From Phascolomyces articulosus (taxonomy: Eukaryota > Mucoromycota > Mucoromycetes > Mucorales > Lichtheimiaceae): a DNA stretch of 64,000 bases. Made by a program: the position numbers and the translations under genes. The first letter of the stretch is position 1, and every line of letters begins with the position of its first letter. The notes beneath the pieces are model-generated. The model searched no databases. It had not been told where the DNA came from and saw only the letters and a list, made by a program, of their open reading frames with translations. Location: contig JAIXMP010000015.1 in NCBI GenBank assembly GCA_025677815.1, positions 992,001 to 1,056,000 on the forward strand, read 5' to 3'. Of this stretch, positions 1 through 12,540 are shown piece after piece.

Positions 1-17
1 AAAATTCACGATTATAG

Positions 18-3000
18 TCTGGTATTGCATTGATGCATTATATTGGACAATTTGCAGTCAAATTTTTTATTCCACGATATAAAGTACCTTATGTTGTTGG
101 TGCGATTGTAATTGCTATTTCTGCAGTAACGGTTGCTTTATATATCTTTTTCAAATTACGAGAACAATGGGCAAATCAATGGTATAAACGACTTGGATGT
201 GCCATGTTGATGGGTGTTGCTGTTTGTGGTAAAGTTTATTAGTATTCCCAATATTTTGGGGGGAAGAAATCAAAAAAAAAAATAGTTGGTTCTTTTTTTT
301 TCAGGAGAGAAAAAAAAAGGCTTGTAACACAACAGCAAAGTTTACACAATGAAAACTTTTTTTTAAAGTATCAATTGGATATAACACGTATAAACTCACA
401 TAAGATAAATATTATTTTTATTAATAGGTATGCATTATACGGCCATGGCAGGGACTGAATATATTGTTCCTTCCGATGCAGCCGTTGCCCCGGTTCCTGC
501 TTTAAGTATTGCAGCCATGATTGGTATCGTCTCTGGCGTCGTTGTGATTGGATGTGCTATTTTACTTTACATTGTTGTTTTCCGACAACGAGGTTATCAA
601 TCTTCTCGATCTACTATTGCTACTAGTATTCAAACCGAAAAGATTCGTCGACGATTAGTATTAAATTCCGTCATTTTTGATAACAAAGGAAAAATCTTGG
701 TCAGAGTAGATGGTGTTTTACCCATGCGAACCGTCATGTATGATATGAGTAGCCATGTTGTAAGTAGTAAAATGCTTGTATTATAAACCTTAATTTTATT
801 TTATTTTTGTTTATTTCAAAAAAAAAAAAATTAACTCGATGAAAAAAAAAACCATCTTTAGACGGGTCCATTTTCAGTTTCCCATCCACTTTTCTTTCGA
901 TTTTTTGAAGCAACTACACAATGGTCACGTCATCCTAATATTGAAAGTTACAATGATCCCATTTTACAGCAATATTTAGAAGCAGCTCAAGAATTAGCAG
1001 AAGAATTAAAATTGGGACCTGTTTCTAATTTGGGGATTTTGTTTGATAGTGTATTACATGCACAAACACCTGTTCAAAAGAAAGGTCGCCGTTTCTTTCC
1101 TTCAGTGATGAAACGAACACCCAGTGCTACTATTCGATTACTTTCAAAAAGAGGACAACCTTCTCCTTCCAGACCAAGTACACCTGCTCATACAAGTATG
1201 CAAATGTTATTTGCTGAATCAGATAATATTCCTTCTTCTTCTGCAGCATCTACCAATATACCTGCTACTACAGCAACGACAACAACAACAACAGCAGCAG
1301 CATCAACATCAGTAACACAAAATCAACAACCCTTACCAGCAACACCAGGTGCAGTCACTTCTTCCGGAGAATTTACACATTATGATGTGGAATTAGGTGT
1401 TCCTATTTCATCCAGTAATAATGGAGATACTTCTCAAGATGAAAAACAACCCACCAATGTCAGTACACCAGGTTTAGGCAATGGTCATTCCGATACAGAT
1501 GATGAGCATATTCTTCTTGTACGAAACATTGGCCATGATAAAGACTTGATTGTAAAATTATTATCTCAAGGTTTCCGTTTTGCTGATCCAGTATTTATTG
1601 CTCGTATTATGGGTGCCAAACTTAACTTGTCTGCAGAACATATGTTAAGTTATTTCCGAGATATGCAATCCATGGTAGAATCGACACATATGACAATGCC
1701 TAGATCAGCAAAATGTTCCGTTGAAAATAATGGTCCAACCACATCTGCTGGACCTGGGGGTGCTCCTATCAGTAGTAATAATACTACGAATCAACAACAA
1801 CAACAAAATAATAGTACCAATCTATCACCAGGAACACCACCTCAATCTCCTTCCTCCAGTGTTTCTTCAACTCGTAGTTTATCCATGCCATTTTCTAATA
1901 AACAACTTCAAGGTGGCGTCTATGTTGGGTTACTTGCCTTGGTGGAAGAAAAACAACCTAATCATCATCAATCTCCACATCATCAACCCCCACAACCACC
2001 CATGGTCGATTTAAGTGCTATTGGCACGAATGGATTGGAAATTTTGGTGGATAAGAACCGTCATTTTTCATTCCCCGTTGTACCGTTACGTTATGAAGAT
2101 GATCAACAACATGTTATCCAATTGGGACGTGAAGAAAAATCATGTGTTTATAACCTTCAAGGACAATCCATGTTGGCTGTTTCCATGCTGGATTCTCAAT
2201 TACCTCACGAAACAACGAGTACTGATAGCGCTCAATCTACTTCTCCTATGTTACAACATTATCATCAACAACATCATCGGAACAATAGTAGTGGTAATAA
2301 TAGTAATCATACCACGAATACGATTAGCAATGCACATATGGCTGCGGTCACCAGTAGTTTATTTTCCCCTGCCACCATCATGGCAGGTATTGGAGCACCT
2401 TCACCAGCACAACAAACAGCTCAAATTCGACGATTCATTAAAGCATTAGGTACAGCATGTCGATCACTTGTTCAAACCTCCAACTATGGAAAATTACTTG
2501 GTACAGGGGCTCGATTACATGCCGAAGTACTTGAAATTCCACCTTTTACCTTAATTCCTGGACCTTGCGAATTGATCTTGTTTCGTACATTAATCACTAT
2601 TCCTGGTACACGAACAGCGATTAATCAAACACCTACAGAACCTATGAAATGTGTACCTCTCAAACTCTATAAATCATTTGCCTATCATGTCACAGACCAA
2701 GCCATTGAATTATATCGACAAACCAATTTATTGAAAAGGTCTGGAACACAACAATCGGCACCTACAGGAATTTTACCATCCTCAGGAGGAGGAGTAGGAG
2801 GACGCCATGCCTCTAATCGTAAAAAATTCCCACAAATCATGGAAAATGGTACAACTTCCTTGGTCGAGACATTTTCAGGAAAACGTTACAATATTACCAA
2901 TAGTACTCGATCTTTACCCATGTCTTCAGCTACTTCTTCTTCCAATGGTTCTTCAACACCGCGCGGGCAGGCCTCTGCTGTTGAACTTCCCATTATGGTT

Positions 3001-3099
3001 AATTTGATGCCTACACAAGCAAGATTTTTATGGCTCGATTTGATGATTGAAGAAACAATACAAGCAAATAAAACAAATCATCATCATCATCGTCGATAG
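18..3099 (+). CDS. MHYT-domain membrane sensor protein (5' end outside window)
   Basis: Exons are 18-228, 428-759 and 862-3099, in frame through GT-AG introns and ending at TAG 3097-3099. This gives 926 residues; earlier exons lie off the left edge and positions 1-17 are the end of an intron. The first two exons encode membrane helices carrying MHYI and, rebuilt across the first intron, CGMHYTAM. These are the paired Met-His-Tyr-Thr motifs of MHYT domains, integral membrane sensors proposed to bind a metal and sense a diatomic gas; that role is known for the family, not shown here. After the last helix (residues about 95-120) comes a long cytoplasmic region with Ser/Thr/Gln/Asn/His runs and conserved-looking blocks near the end. 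I see no GGDEF, EAL or kinase domain, unlike bacterial MHYT proteins. The gene converges on the GST-like gene. Identification is secure; signalling output is unknown. Confidence 0.85.
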
Positions 3100-3663
3100 T
3101 ATAGTATAATTTTTTTATTACAATGATTCCCTAAACCCCCCTTATTTTTATATAAAACTTTTCTTATTCCCAACTATCATCCAATTTCATGTATTATTTA
3201 TTGCAACAGAACAACACAAATCCTTTTTTTCATCTCTCTCCCACAAGATCAATCCATATAAAAAAAACACACACATATACACATGTTACCCATTCTCACA
3301 ATGACATGATAACAATACAAAAATGAAAAAATTGTAAAAATAATAAATAAAGAAAAGAAATGTATTCCATTTCTTTCACCATTTACGATTATACCCCAAT
3401 TAAAACCTGGTGTAATATTATTCATTTTCTCCTTCCAAATATAATGCATATGATTATCCCAATCTTTCTATAAAAGAGAACAATAAATAAACTTATCCAA
3501 TATATCATTTGAAGATCCATTATGGTATAGAATAGAGAGGAAAAAAAGAAATTTGGTATTTCGTACAAAATTAAAAACTAGACTATTACGAAGATCAATA
3601 CAACAATCAAGACATATAATTTAACAACATGAGGATGAAGGAAAAGAAAATATTTGTTTTTTT

Positions 3664-4846
3664 TTAAAGAGAAGGTTTAGGAGGAGGAGTAACAATGAAT
3701 CCAAACGAAGGGAAATGAATAAACGAAGTCACCTTATCCGTTTTGTGTTCAATGACAACAGTATTATCTGTCAATGAACGCAAAATACCAATCGAAGGCA
3801 CTCTTCCTGTATCCAAAGGTGTCACCATCACTTCCTGTCCAATCTTCAATTCAGACAACACACTTGTTGCTGGTGCTTCTTGAGTATTTAAAGGTTGATA
3901 CTGTTGTTGTGCCAATTCGATTGCTTGTTCAGCTTTAAGTTTGGGCATTGTTTCAGTTCGTGTCATTTTCGCTTCAGCAAATACACGTTGCATATGAGCC
4001 GCCAAACGAGGTGCTTGTTGTTCAACAAAATCAGGGCCAGCGACATTGGATAAAAAGAACATACTCTTGGCCAACGATAAATCAACCATAGAAAGTGTTG
4101 GGGTATCCAAAAGATAAGTCTTGTCACCCAGTAATTTTTCAGCCATGGCCAATTGAGCTAATAAATCCAATTTCATAAAAGGAGATCCACCACCAAACTT
4201 TTGTCTAAGAAATTCATTACGATCATTTCTAAACTTTTCAGGTAAAAGTGATACGTCAAATTGTCGACTCACGGAACCAAATAATAAGGTTTCTAACCAT
4301 ACAGCTAATCCTTTGCCTAATGATTCACTGGATTCACCTGTCTTGGTCTTTGGATAGATCGATGGTTCTGGATATCTAAAAAAAAAAAAAATGACAACGG
4401 AGTATGAAAATCAGTATACACACATACATATGGATCGTGTGTGTGTGTGTGTGTGTTTTTCTTTCAGTCAGTCATCTTTTCTTTTCCCTTTTTGGATGAT
4501 ATATAAATGGCACGGGTGGGTGCTGTGGTTTTTTTTTTTTACCTCTTTTCCAATTCATCAATGATACATTTGGTGTCACAGTAAACATGGTTACCAATTT
4601 GTAAAATGGGTGTTTTACGATAACCACCATCAAGAGGACGTCGAAGAGGACGTGGTTCAATAGGTGAGATTTGAACCACTTTATAATCAATGTTCTTAAA
4701 ATTCAATACCCATGCGACTTTTTGTGCAAATGGGGATAATGGATACCAGTGCTAATAATAATAAGAATAATAAGAAAGATGAATTCTTGTTTTTTTATTT
4801 CTATAGAGTTTCCTTGCCTTACCAAAATAATATCAGATGGTGCCAT
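3664..4846 (-). CDS. GST-fold protein (thioredoxin-like N-terminal domain)
   Basis: Three exons on the minus strand: 4846-4823 (a 24-nt first exon, MAPSDIIL), 4751-4543 and 4375-3664. They give 314 aa ending in TAA. Residues 1-80 form a GST N-terminal, thioredoxin-like domain: SPFAQKVAWVL, then the cis-proline segment KTPILQIGNHVYCDT and the helix IIDELEKRYPEPS. Residues about 100-215 are helical and resemble a GST C-terminal domain. A tail of about 75 residues rich in beta/loop sequence follows (GQEVMVTPLDTGR ... GFIVTPPPKPSL), which ordinary GSTs lack. It may act in glutathione-linked redox or detoxification chemistry, or be a non-catalytic GST-fold protein as in many fungal families. The Ser at the thiol-activating position is compatible with catalysis but does not prove it. 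Splice phases agree at both junctions. Confidence 0.8.
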
Positions 4847-6019
4847 CGTTTCTTTTTTAAAAGAAGTCAAAAAAAAAAAAAAAAGAGAGAGAGAGAGAGA
4901 GAGAAAAGAAAAGAAAAAGAAGAATGTGAAAAATAAAAGAAGTGCTTCATTTATCTCTCGTTGTCATGTTCACTTTTATGTAATCACAGATACATTTCGG
5001 GGATTACAAATAAGAAATCAACCCATTTTAGTACACCTCCCGTTTCAAGAAATAACTGCCCGTTTGTTGTTATTCAAATAAGCACAGCCATAACGTATAA
5101 ACCTCATTATGCAAATACATTGTTTGTTGTTTTTACGTGCTGATTAAGAAATTAAATACGTGAGAAATAATATCATCTTCTCAAGTTAGTATGTGGTTTT
5201 TTTATTGAATGATTTATTCAAATGATCAACAAACGATGAGGGACAGGGTAGTCTTTTCTGGATATAGAATCATTATAGTTTGACAGTATCAAATTGATTA
5301 TTAGAGAATACTACTTCTAAAAAAATTTAGCTCTTCTTTACTAAAGGTTATCAGATGGGAATGCGTGCTATAGAACAAAAAGAACATTTGTCATATTATT
5401 TTTTTTATCGTTCCCCTCAAAAAAAAAAAAAATTACGTATCATTACCTTATTTATCTTGGTGAAGAATTGCTTATAATTAATACAAGATGTAAGACATGT
5501 CAAAAAAAAAGTCCGTCATTGATAAAGAAGTTTTTCAAATGAATTGTTTGCTTTTTGCTTCATCTAAAAAAATATATATTCATAGAATGTCATTACCCTA
5601 TAGTATTTTGAATTTTTTTTATGCGTCTATTTTATATCTTCTGTATCAACCCCCCCTCAAAGAATGAATAAGGATGTTTACATGACGACTTTGAATACGT
5701 CTTATTACGTCGTAGTTTCCCACAATGATGGATAGCCATTGGATTACTAATCCAATTGTCATTGAACCAAAGAAAAAAAATGTTAAAAATATTTATAATT
5801 CTAAAAGAATTAACATGTGTAATTTATTCATTCATGTTATATACAAATACATCATCATCATCTGATGAAGATATTTGTCTATGAATGGTATATTTTACTA
5901 CAGAGCATTTATTTCTCCTGGTAAAAATCAGTGCATAATTTTTCCTTAAAAGGAAGATATTTTTTTTTATAATAAATATATATTACTACAACATTGTATC
6001 CACTCTATCATCATTTTTT
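4847..6019. other. Intergenic region between the divergent-start GST-like gene and the PEBP gene 3' end
   Basis: AT-rich sequence with poly-A and poly-T runs. A (GA)n run of about 20 nt occurs near 4885-4905, just upstream of the GST-like gene start, so it probably belongs to its promoter/5'UTR. I see no convincing coding frame, tRNA or repeat in the remainder. Confidence 0.5.
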
Positions 6020-6780
6020 TTACGAAGAAGTAGGATTTTCTTGTGTCATGTATAAAGCACCCACAAGTTTCATATTATTCTCTTGAGCAAATGTAGCAGC
6101 ATCAAAATGATGACGATCAGGAATACTTGAAGGAACAAAATTGGTTTGATTGACTTGAGATTGTTCATAGATTGAAAAAACATAACGATGAGCTCCTGTA
6201 CCTGCAGGTGGAGCAGGTGGCATATAAGTGGTATGTTGATGTTCTTCATTATCTACATCGGAAGCAGGTTTTTGACCATCGATATTGGTGACGATCCAGT
6301 GAAGAAATGGTGCTCCTTCTCCTGCATCAGGATCCGTCTATTATTATTATTATTATTATTAAAAACATCATCTTTTAACAATTGAATTGTTTTCATTTTA
6401 AAAGTTTGATAAAAAAAGTTAGACTTATTTACCATCATTAATGTATATTGGGATACATCATTTGTCTTTGAAAACCAAACGTGAGGTGATTTTTCAGTTT
6501 CTTCAGCAGTAACGGCCATTCCCATTCTCAATAGTTTGGTCATATGATAGGTAATACGTAATTCACTTTCAGGTTCAAATTCATTGTGAACTATTATATA
6601 TAAAGTTATAAATATAATCACACCTGTTATGAAGAAATATCATTGTTATTCTTAAAAATTACCATCAGGAATAATACCGCCTTTTTCAAGACCTTGTTTA
6701 ATCACGGCTGAATTGAGACCCCAAACAACCGTCCAATTGAATAAAGCGATAACACTAATCCAATGGAATAATCCAAGCAT
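6020..6780 (-). CDS. Phosphatidylethanolamine-binding protein (PEBP) family
   Basis: Three exons: 6780-6663, 6590-6433 and 6337-6020, 197 aa, phases matching. Diagnostic PEBP blocks appear in order: IIPDGVHNEFEPESEL, then YTLMMTDPDAGEGAPFLHWIV, which carries the DPD and LHW anion-pocket signatures across the second intron, then PPAPPAGTGAHRYVFSIYEQ matching the P-P-x-G-x-G-x-HRYVF motif. PEBPs bind phospholipid head groups and act as kinase or protease regulators (RKIP, yeast Tfs1). The first about 21 residues (MLGLFHWISVIALFNWTVV) are hydrophobic and look like a signal peptide or anchor, suggesting a secreted or vacuolar PEBP rather than a cytosolic RKIP. Length is usual for the family. The start is the first in-frame ATG before the hydrophobic segment. 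Family call is very confident; localisation is inferred. Confidence 0.9.
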
Positions 6781-7464
6781 TCTGTTTATTTTATTTTTTT
6801 TTGAGTTGAAATTCAACAAAGAGAGAAAATGATCTTTGTTTCTCACTTTCTATCTCTCTTTTTATATATCAAACATTTCTTGAATTCATTAAACAAAATT
6901 AACCAAGAAGCAACGAAAGGAGAACACCCAGAAATGTTTATTTTTGTACCTTTTTTTTTCTTAAAAAATATCACGAGGTTGTTGTTATATATTGACAACA
7001 GCATAAACGATAGAGTAGCTCCATTGGTAATTTAACTAAAGTAATAATTACATTTTAATTTACGCTTTTTGTATACCCAAATAACTGCTTGCATTCCTCA
7101 CGATAATCATCATAATAATGGGCAATGATATAACTACTAAAGGAAGGAGTTCATATGTATTTTACTTTGAGTTGATAAAGTAGTAGATATGTATATATAG
7201 GGGGATGGATATATCTTTTTACCTACAGTGTACATTGAGTTTTTTTTAATCAGCATAATAAACTTTTTGCACGTATAACACACTTTTGTACCATTTTTAT
7301 AATATTTCATAAGATTTTTTTTTACCTTATCCTTCTTTTTCATCCCTTTCACATTCCTCATTCTTCAAAGCATATGTATCTCCTTATTTTTCCCCAGAAT
7401 TTGGAATTGATGAATAATATACAGCATTGGAAATTGAGTTTTGGCCACACAAAATTAAAACGAA
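6781..7464. other. AT-rich intergenic sequence
   Basis: Only short spurious frames, poly-T tracts and AT-rich sequence. It includes the presumed promoter of the PEBP gene immediately right of 6780. I see no gene, tRNA or clear repeat. Confidence 0.4.
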
Positions 7465-7698
7465 CTACGTATTGATTTTGAAAATGAACCACATTTTCCA
7501 AGTGGAACCTACCTGAACGACAAAATTGAGTAACGACAGTTTCATGTCATGCAAACTAAGGCAACAACTGTTACAATGATATTTACACACATATTTTTTT
7601 TGTTCCCAAAAGTCAAAATGGAAATCATCTAACTGATGAACTGCCAATACACAATAAAAATAGTGATGATCAAATAAAAAATAAAAAATAGAGGACAT
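7465..7698 (-). CDS. Candidate small Cys/His-rich peptide, left copy of an inverted pair
   Basis: An ATG-initiated frame of 77 codons. It has a hydrophobic start, then VLAVHQLDDFHFDF and a Cys/His cluster KKYVCKYHCNSCC. The stretch from VLAVH to the CC pair recurs, diverged, in inverted orientation at 12541-12670; all Cys and the paired His are kept and several third-position changes are silent. The conserved part ends near a GTAGGT donor-like site at about 7513, so the last 15 or so codons may be intronic. The conserved cluster could bind metal or form disulphides; no known family is recognised. It could also be a conserved piece of a transposable element. Confidence 0.35.
   Translation of the reverse strand: MSSIFYFLFDHHYFYCVLAVHQLDDFHFDFWEQKKYVCKYHCNSCCLSLHDMKLSLLNFVVQVGSTWKMWFIFKINT
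7549..7681 (-). repeat. Left arm of a diverged ~130-bp inverted repeat
   Basis: The reverse complement of this segment matches 12541-12670 along its length with scattered substitutions and one 1-nt indel near the 5' end. By eye roughly three quarters or more of positions agree, including the 12-base block TTTGATCATCAC. The arms are about 5 kb apart and enclose the broken gene at 8058-10690. Confidence 0.6.
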
Positions 7699-8057
7699 TC
7701 CGTTTTATTGAATATGTTCATGTATTGAATGCTGTTATTGCTTTGTATTAATTATCAAACACGTTGCTTTTGCTATTTAACTTTTTTAATATTCTACTAC
7801 TCATGTAGGGAATAATAAGAGAGAATGTAATGACTCTTGTTCTTATCCTATACCCTCTTGTTTTTTTTCCCACACCCTCTTATTTTCATTATGTACTCTC
7901 TTGTTCTTATCCTACATGCTTTTATTTTTTTTTCTATTTAACTTATATTAATATAGTCTCATTTAAAAAGTAATAATACTTCAAGCTATAAAACTATATA
8001 GAAAAAATTATAAACAATATAAAAACCTATCCAAAAAGCCAAAAATATATATACAAA
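7699..8057. other. AT-rich spacer inside the degraded island
   Basis: Contains several imperfect copies of a CTCTTGTTCTTATCCTA-like phrase at about 7825-7920 (small tandem degeneracy). No gene is seen; it would be the promoter side of the broken gene beginning at 8058. Confidence 0.35.
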
Positions 8058-10690
8058 ATGTCTAATATAAATGAAAACATTCGACCAACAAAAAGGTTAC
8101 GAACTTGTATATATCATGTTTAAGCATATATCTCTATATATTATTATAGTGCTTTAATTATTAGATACATACTAATATTTGTATCATTTATTCTTTATTC
8201 AAGTAGAAAATATAACAGACGATGCTATTTTACTTGAAGAATGCTCTAATCTTATGCACAGCTGTGGATATGATCCGCTTCTTTATAAAGAGTTTTTTAG
8301 ACTTCTTAAAAAAATCACTACAAAATCTGGTTAGTTTTAAGTAATACCAATAAAGATATTAAACATACCTTTATATAAAAAAGTTATGTAGGGTAATAAA
8401 TCTAATTATTTATAATATATTTAGAATCCTTTAATTCTAAAACACTTAATAATAAACCGCTTGAATTAAAGAAGATTATCGATGTTTTAAGAAATATTGC
8501 CATTAAAGCATTATTTTTCAAGGATATAATGGATCGTACTATTCATTTATTAAATGAAGAGTATAATGGGCTCTTACAAACTCGAGTAGTATTGGCAAAT
8601 ACAATTAGAGGTAATGATATTATTTTTTCAAGTAATATACTAAAATGCATATTTATCATTGACTATAAATAACTTTGATTCTACGTTATTTTAGATTCTT
8701 CTACTGTACAAACTACTCTACCTTTACCATCACCACGACCGATAGTTAGTAATTCATCTCGAATTATCTCTACTGGTCAAGCCCAATCTCTCTTACACCT
8801 TTATTTCCCACCTATTCAAAATGAGTGTAGTTTTTTTTTATGGTGAAAATTCAATTTTTTATGGTGAAATTTTGTAATTTGTATGGTAAAATGCCACAAA
8901 TATATTTAACCCCAGACTCCGCTTGTATATTTGTAAGTTAGGAAACTTTTTTATGGTGGTAAAATTGTTGATAGAATACAAGGTACAAAATCCAGTTCCA
9001 CGGTTATCTAACGATAATATATTAAATGGTTCATAAAATAAAATTATTATCATTAAAGTAATATTAATATATTAATATTATATAATTATATAGTTGAGGC
9101 ATCAGACTTGGATAGTATTCTTCAAGAATAATCTTATCAAGAACCTCCCCCTCTTGAAAATGAGCATAATGGCAGCCATGCTTTTTTTATACTGTCTTTT
9201 CTTACTATATAATTATATATTAACTTATAATAATATAATAATAATATAGCAAATGAAGAATCTGATTCAGAAAGTGATCTCGAATCATGGTGTAGTAGCG
9301 AAGAAGAAAATGAATCTTCTTTAGCGCAATGGCTTCAAGTCTGTAATTGTCTATTAGAAAATGGTAAATTATTTTTTATTTATTTTATAATAAAGGGTTT
9401 TCTACTAACTTATATGGCACTACTTATTTAGTGAACAGCCATGTAATCGATTGCGATATGGATTTGCCAACCTTCATAATGTACCTAAAACAGCATAGTG
9501 GATTACCTTTAGTAGAAGCTATTTTTGGAGGTACCCTCCAATTCCACTATGATGGTGAACATCTTCCATTCAAGCACCATATTTGTGTCAATCCAGTTTC
9601 CATCAATATTCCAATTATCAAAACTAAACATGATATTGATTATCTATTGATCAAATCTGATTTTATCCCAAGTATGAATAGACATAGACTTAAAGTTCTA
9701 TAGTCTTTATACTATTGATCAGCCTATAAAAGGTATTACATACCTTAATTACTTAGTCTCTGAAGACCATTTAGTAGACTGTGGAAAAATTCCAAACTTC
9801 TACCTTGGTTGGTTTGGTAACTTATCAAGATTTTCAGTAAGTTATTCCTTATATATTTAGTAAAAGGGTAAAAGGGTTATACTTTTATATAAATGGAAAT
9901 AACTCACTATATTATAATATTAGCTTTATGTTATGTTTCCAAACTTATATTGCCGAAAGAAACATTCATATCAGTTAATCGGTAGTGACCAAGAGTTCTT
10001 TATCAATAATATTCTTAATGCAGCCGCCGATAAAGTATTACCAACTGAGGAATTTGCAGAAATTCCTTTCAAAATGTCATTAGAGGGTTTCCGTATCCGT
10101 AATAAAAATGAACAACTTTCTTCTATGGGAATTTATTTTAAAAAAGAACACCTTCAACCTCTTGTTTTAATGATGCATAAAATTATTAATGAGAAACAAG
10201 GGGACCTTAATTATACTAAATTTAAGGGCTTCTTCTTTATTTCTAAAACATATGGTACAAAGGCTACATTTGAAAATCTAGAATCTGGATTAACAGATAG
10301 ATTTAATGATATAAATTGGGAAGTAGTTCAATATGAAGATGTTATTGCTGATGTTGGCTATGAGTTTATACCTCACCGCCTTTGTAATAACGGCCCATAT
10401 AGGAGTATGGAAAAAGTCGAATAATCTTTCGAATTATCGTGGATTTGAAAACTTGATTCAGTTATTTTGGGGTGAAGAACATAATGTTCTAAAATCAAAG
10501 ATTCGTTTGGATCAATTTAGTAATTTCCAGACACTTGGTGACTGTAAGTATGAAGCTAGTCGTCGTTATCCACCAAGTATTACTGGCCTTTTAAGTATGC
10601 AGGCATATCAAAAAGTAAAAGCGCCTTTTTTAAAAGGTTAAAAACGTCAGACCGTACTGGAAAAGACTTTGATGCAAATGATCTTTGGGA
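8058..10690 (+). pseudogene. Decayed multi-exon gene of unknown family
   Basis: Starting at ATG 8058, segments 8058-8106, 8204-8329, 8425-8610 and 8695-8824 splice cleanly in phase. The frame then becomes hard to rejoin after a long (about 270 nt) intron-like stretch, and a TAA interrupts an acidic segment near 9132. Segments 9250-9363 and 9432-9669 join again (SDSESDLESWCSSEEE, then DCDMDLPTFIMYLKQHSGLP). A 1-nt frameshift follows near 9670-9700. Then 9705-9836 joins 9924-10410 in phase, another frameshift falls near 10414 and a third near 10640. Motif-like pieces include FGGTLQFHYDGEHLPFKHH, DCGKIPNFYLGWFGNLSRF and ADVGYEFIPHRLCNNGP. No transposase, polymerase or enzyme signature is recognised. 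The density of lesions argues for a dead gene, perhaps from a dispersed family or mobile element. Low-quality assembly is a less likely alternative. Confidence 0.65.
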
Positions 10691-12515
10691 GTGGTAGCAG
10701 TAGTGGATTAAATTGTATTTTTACGAGATTTTTTTTTGTAGGAGCAGAAGCATTCAAAGATTGAGCTTGATTATCGGTATTGGAAGCAAATGATGAAGTA
10801 GACTTGGATTATCAGTTACCAATACAAGGATTCGGTTGTGATAGCACAAAGAATAAGTATTATCAATAATGGCTTTTTCCCTACGAAGCTAATTCCAGCA
10901 ATAACGACACCATCTTCAAAAAATATAGTCATCACTGTCTGATGAGTGCTCGAGTTCATATGTTCGTCGTTGAATTCTTATATGTCCACTAGGAATATCT
11001 GTATCTATTTAACAACCAACATCATCTATTGTCTATGATTTCTTTTTTTTTTTTACAGGATTTACACCATGAGTTATAATGTTGCTTTACTAAATTATTA
11101 TATCTAGTCGGTTCTCCTATATAGAACTGATGCCGATTCGGGTTCCTTGATTATTTTGAGGGACACTCATTTATATTTCATAGGACCTGCCACCAATTCA
11201 CCCAATTCAATATCCTGCCAATATAAATTGTACCAAACCTTTTACCTATCTTTCCACGTTCAATTTCATTAATAGCAGGTAGTTTGTGTTTTGTTTTTTT
11301 TTCCTTTCATTCAAATAATAAAATGAAGATGAATTCTTTTTTGTCAACATTGAATATCAATTCAAAGGTTTCCTTGCTTTTGACCTGCTTCAGTAAGCTC
11401 CACAGATAATACAGTGTATCACCTTTTCCAATATACTTTGAGTAAGTGTACGCACGCCTAGAATTAAAAAAAGTTACCGTTTGTTGTATCCATATCTAGG
11501 AAAGTCACGTAAAAGCAAAGGTTGTTTAATGGAATGATGACCAATGAGTCAATCAAAATTATAAGCATCCAAAGCAGATTTCTATATATATATATATATA
11601 TATATTATCACGATGATGATGATTGAAATAAATGAATAGTATTGAAGTTTAAATGTTTGCACATACATAGACTTACCAGATTTTCAATCAACTCAAACTT
11701 TGGATTGTATACGCTGAAGGATAGGCTTATCACAACTCTTGATATCCTCCAGTTCTTCCAATTATTGAAGTAATGGATCCAACTCAAACCTTCCATGTCA
11801 AGGATAAATGATAAAGATAAATTTGTGGTGACTCATTTTTTTTTATTTTCCATGAACAACACGTATTGGACATAGGTAACAGTGGTTACGAATTCATGCA
11901 TTTTTTCTTTCGACTGAACGAGGTGTCCTTTTTTTTTGAAGTTTCGTTGCCGTCAGCATCAGGCATGTTTTTTTTTTCATCCCGTATGAATGCATCATAC
12001 ACTCCCAAATACTTTATTCCAGTCAATGATCGAAAGCTTGATTTTTAAAGTTGAAAAAGTAGAAGAAGGGGATGAGGGGAGGGGGAAAGGATGCTATTGA
12101 TGCCAGAGTTGATCTTGATGTTACTGGGATTAATGTGCTGCTGCCTAGATGTTCATTATTGTAATTTTTTTTAATATGCTTCCATGTTGGCTTTGCGTTA
12201 TCCTAACCATATTATTCAAATAGTGTTAATAGTGAGCTAGTGATCTTTTCCTCCCTTCGCATCGCAAGGGGTTTCCCTCCCCCTACAAAGCTTGAATATT
12301 CATCATATCCCAGTATCAAGCGTAGCCAATATTGTATAATAGTTTTTGTATTTAATGCCGTATACGAGGTTCTGTAATCAAAGATGTGTATGAAACCGCA
12401 TTAACTGTATTGTGTAAAAAATGTAGAGGAGTTTAAAATATTTCCTTTTTGGTGAGTTACGTTTGGGTAAGACTGTTTCTTTATATATAGGATCAGATCC
12501 ATCATTATTGTCATT
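10691..12515. other. Degraded intergenic sequence with faint coding traces
   Basis: A short open stretch at about 10770-10868 (EANDEVDLDYQLPIQGFGCD) reads like a further tail of the broken gene, after stops. A (TA)n tract lies at about 11583-11604. The rest shows no frame, tRNA or repeat I can support. Confidence 0.35.
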
Positions 12516-12540
12516 TTGTCTAAATTACATTCTCTTATTA

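Noticed and set aside
2015..2449. An open frame within the MHYT gene
   Set aside because: Shadow frame of a spliced, clearly coding exon in another frame; peptide composition is unnatural.
4881..4905. (GA)n run as a possible regulatory GAGA site
   Set aside because: Simple-sequence runs are everywhere in this window; position upstream of a gene alone is not enough.
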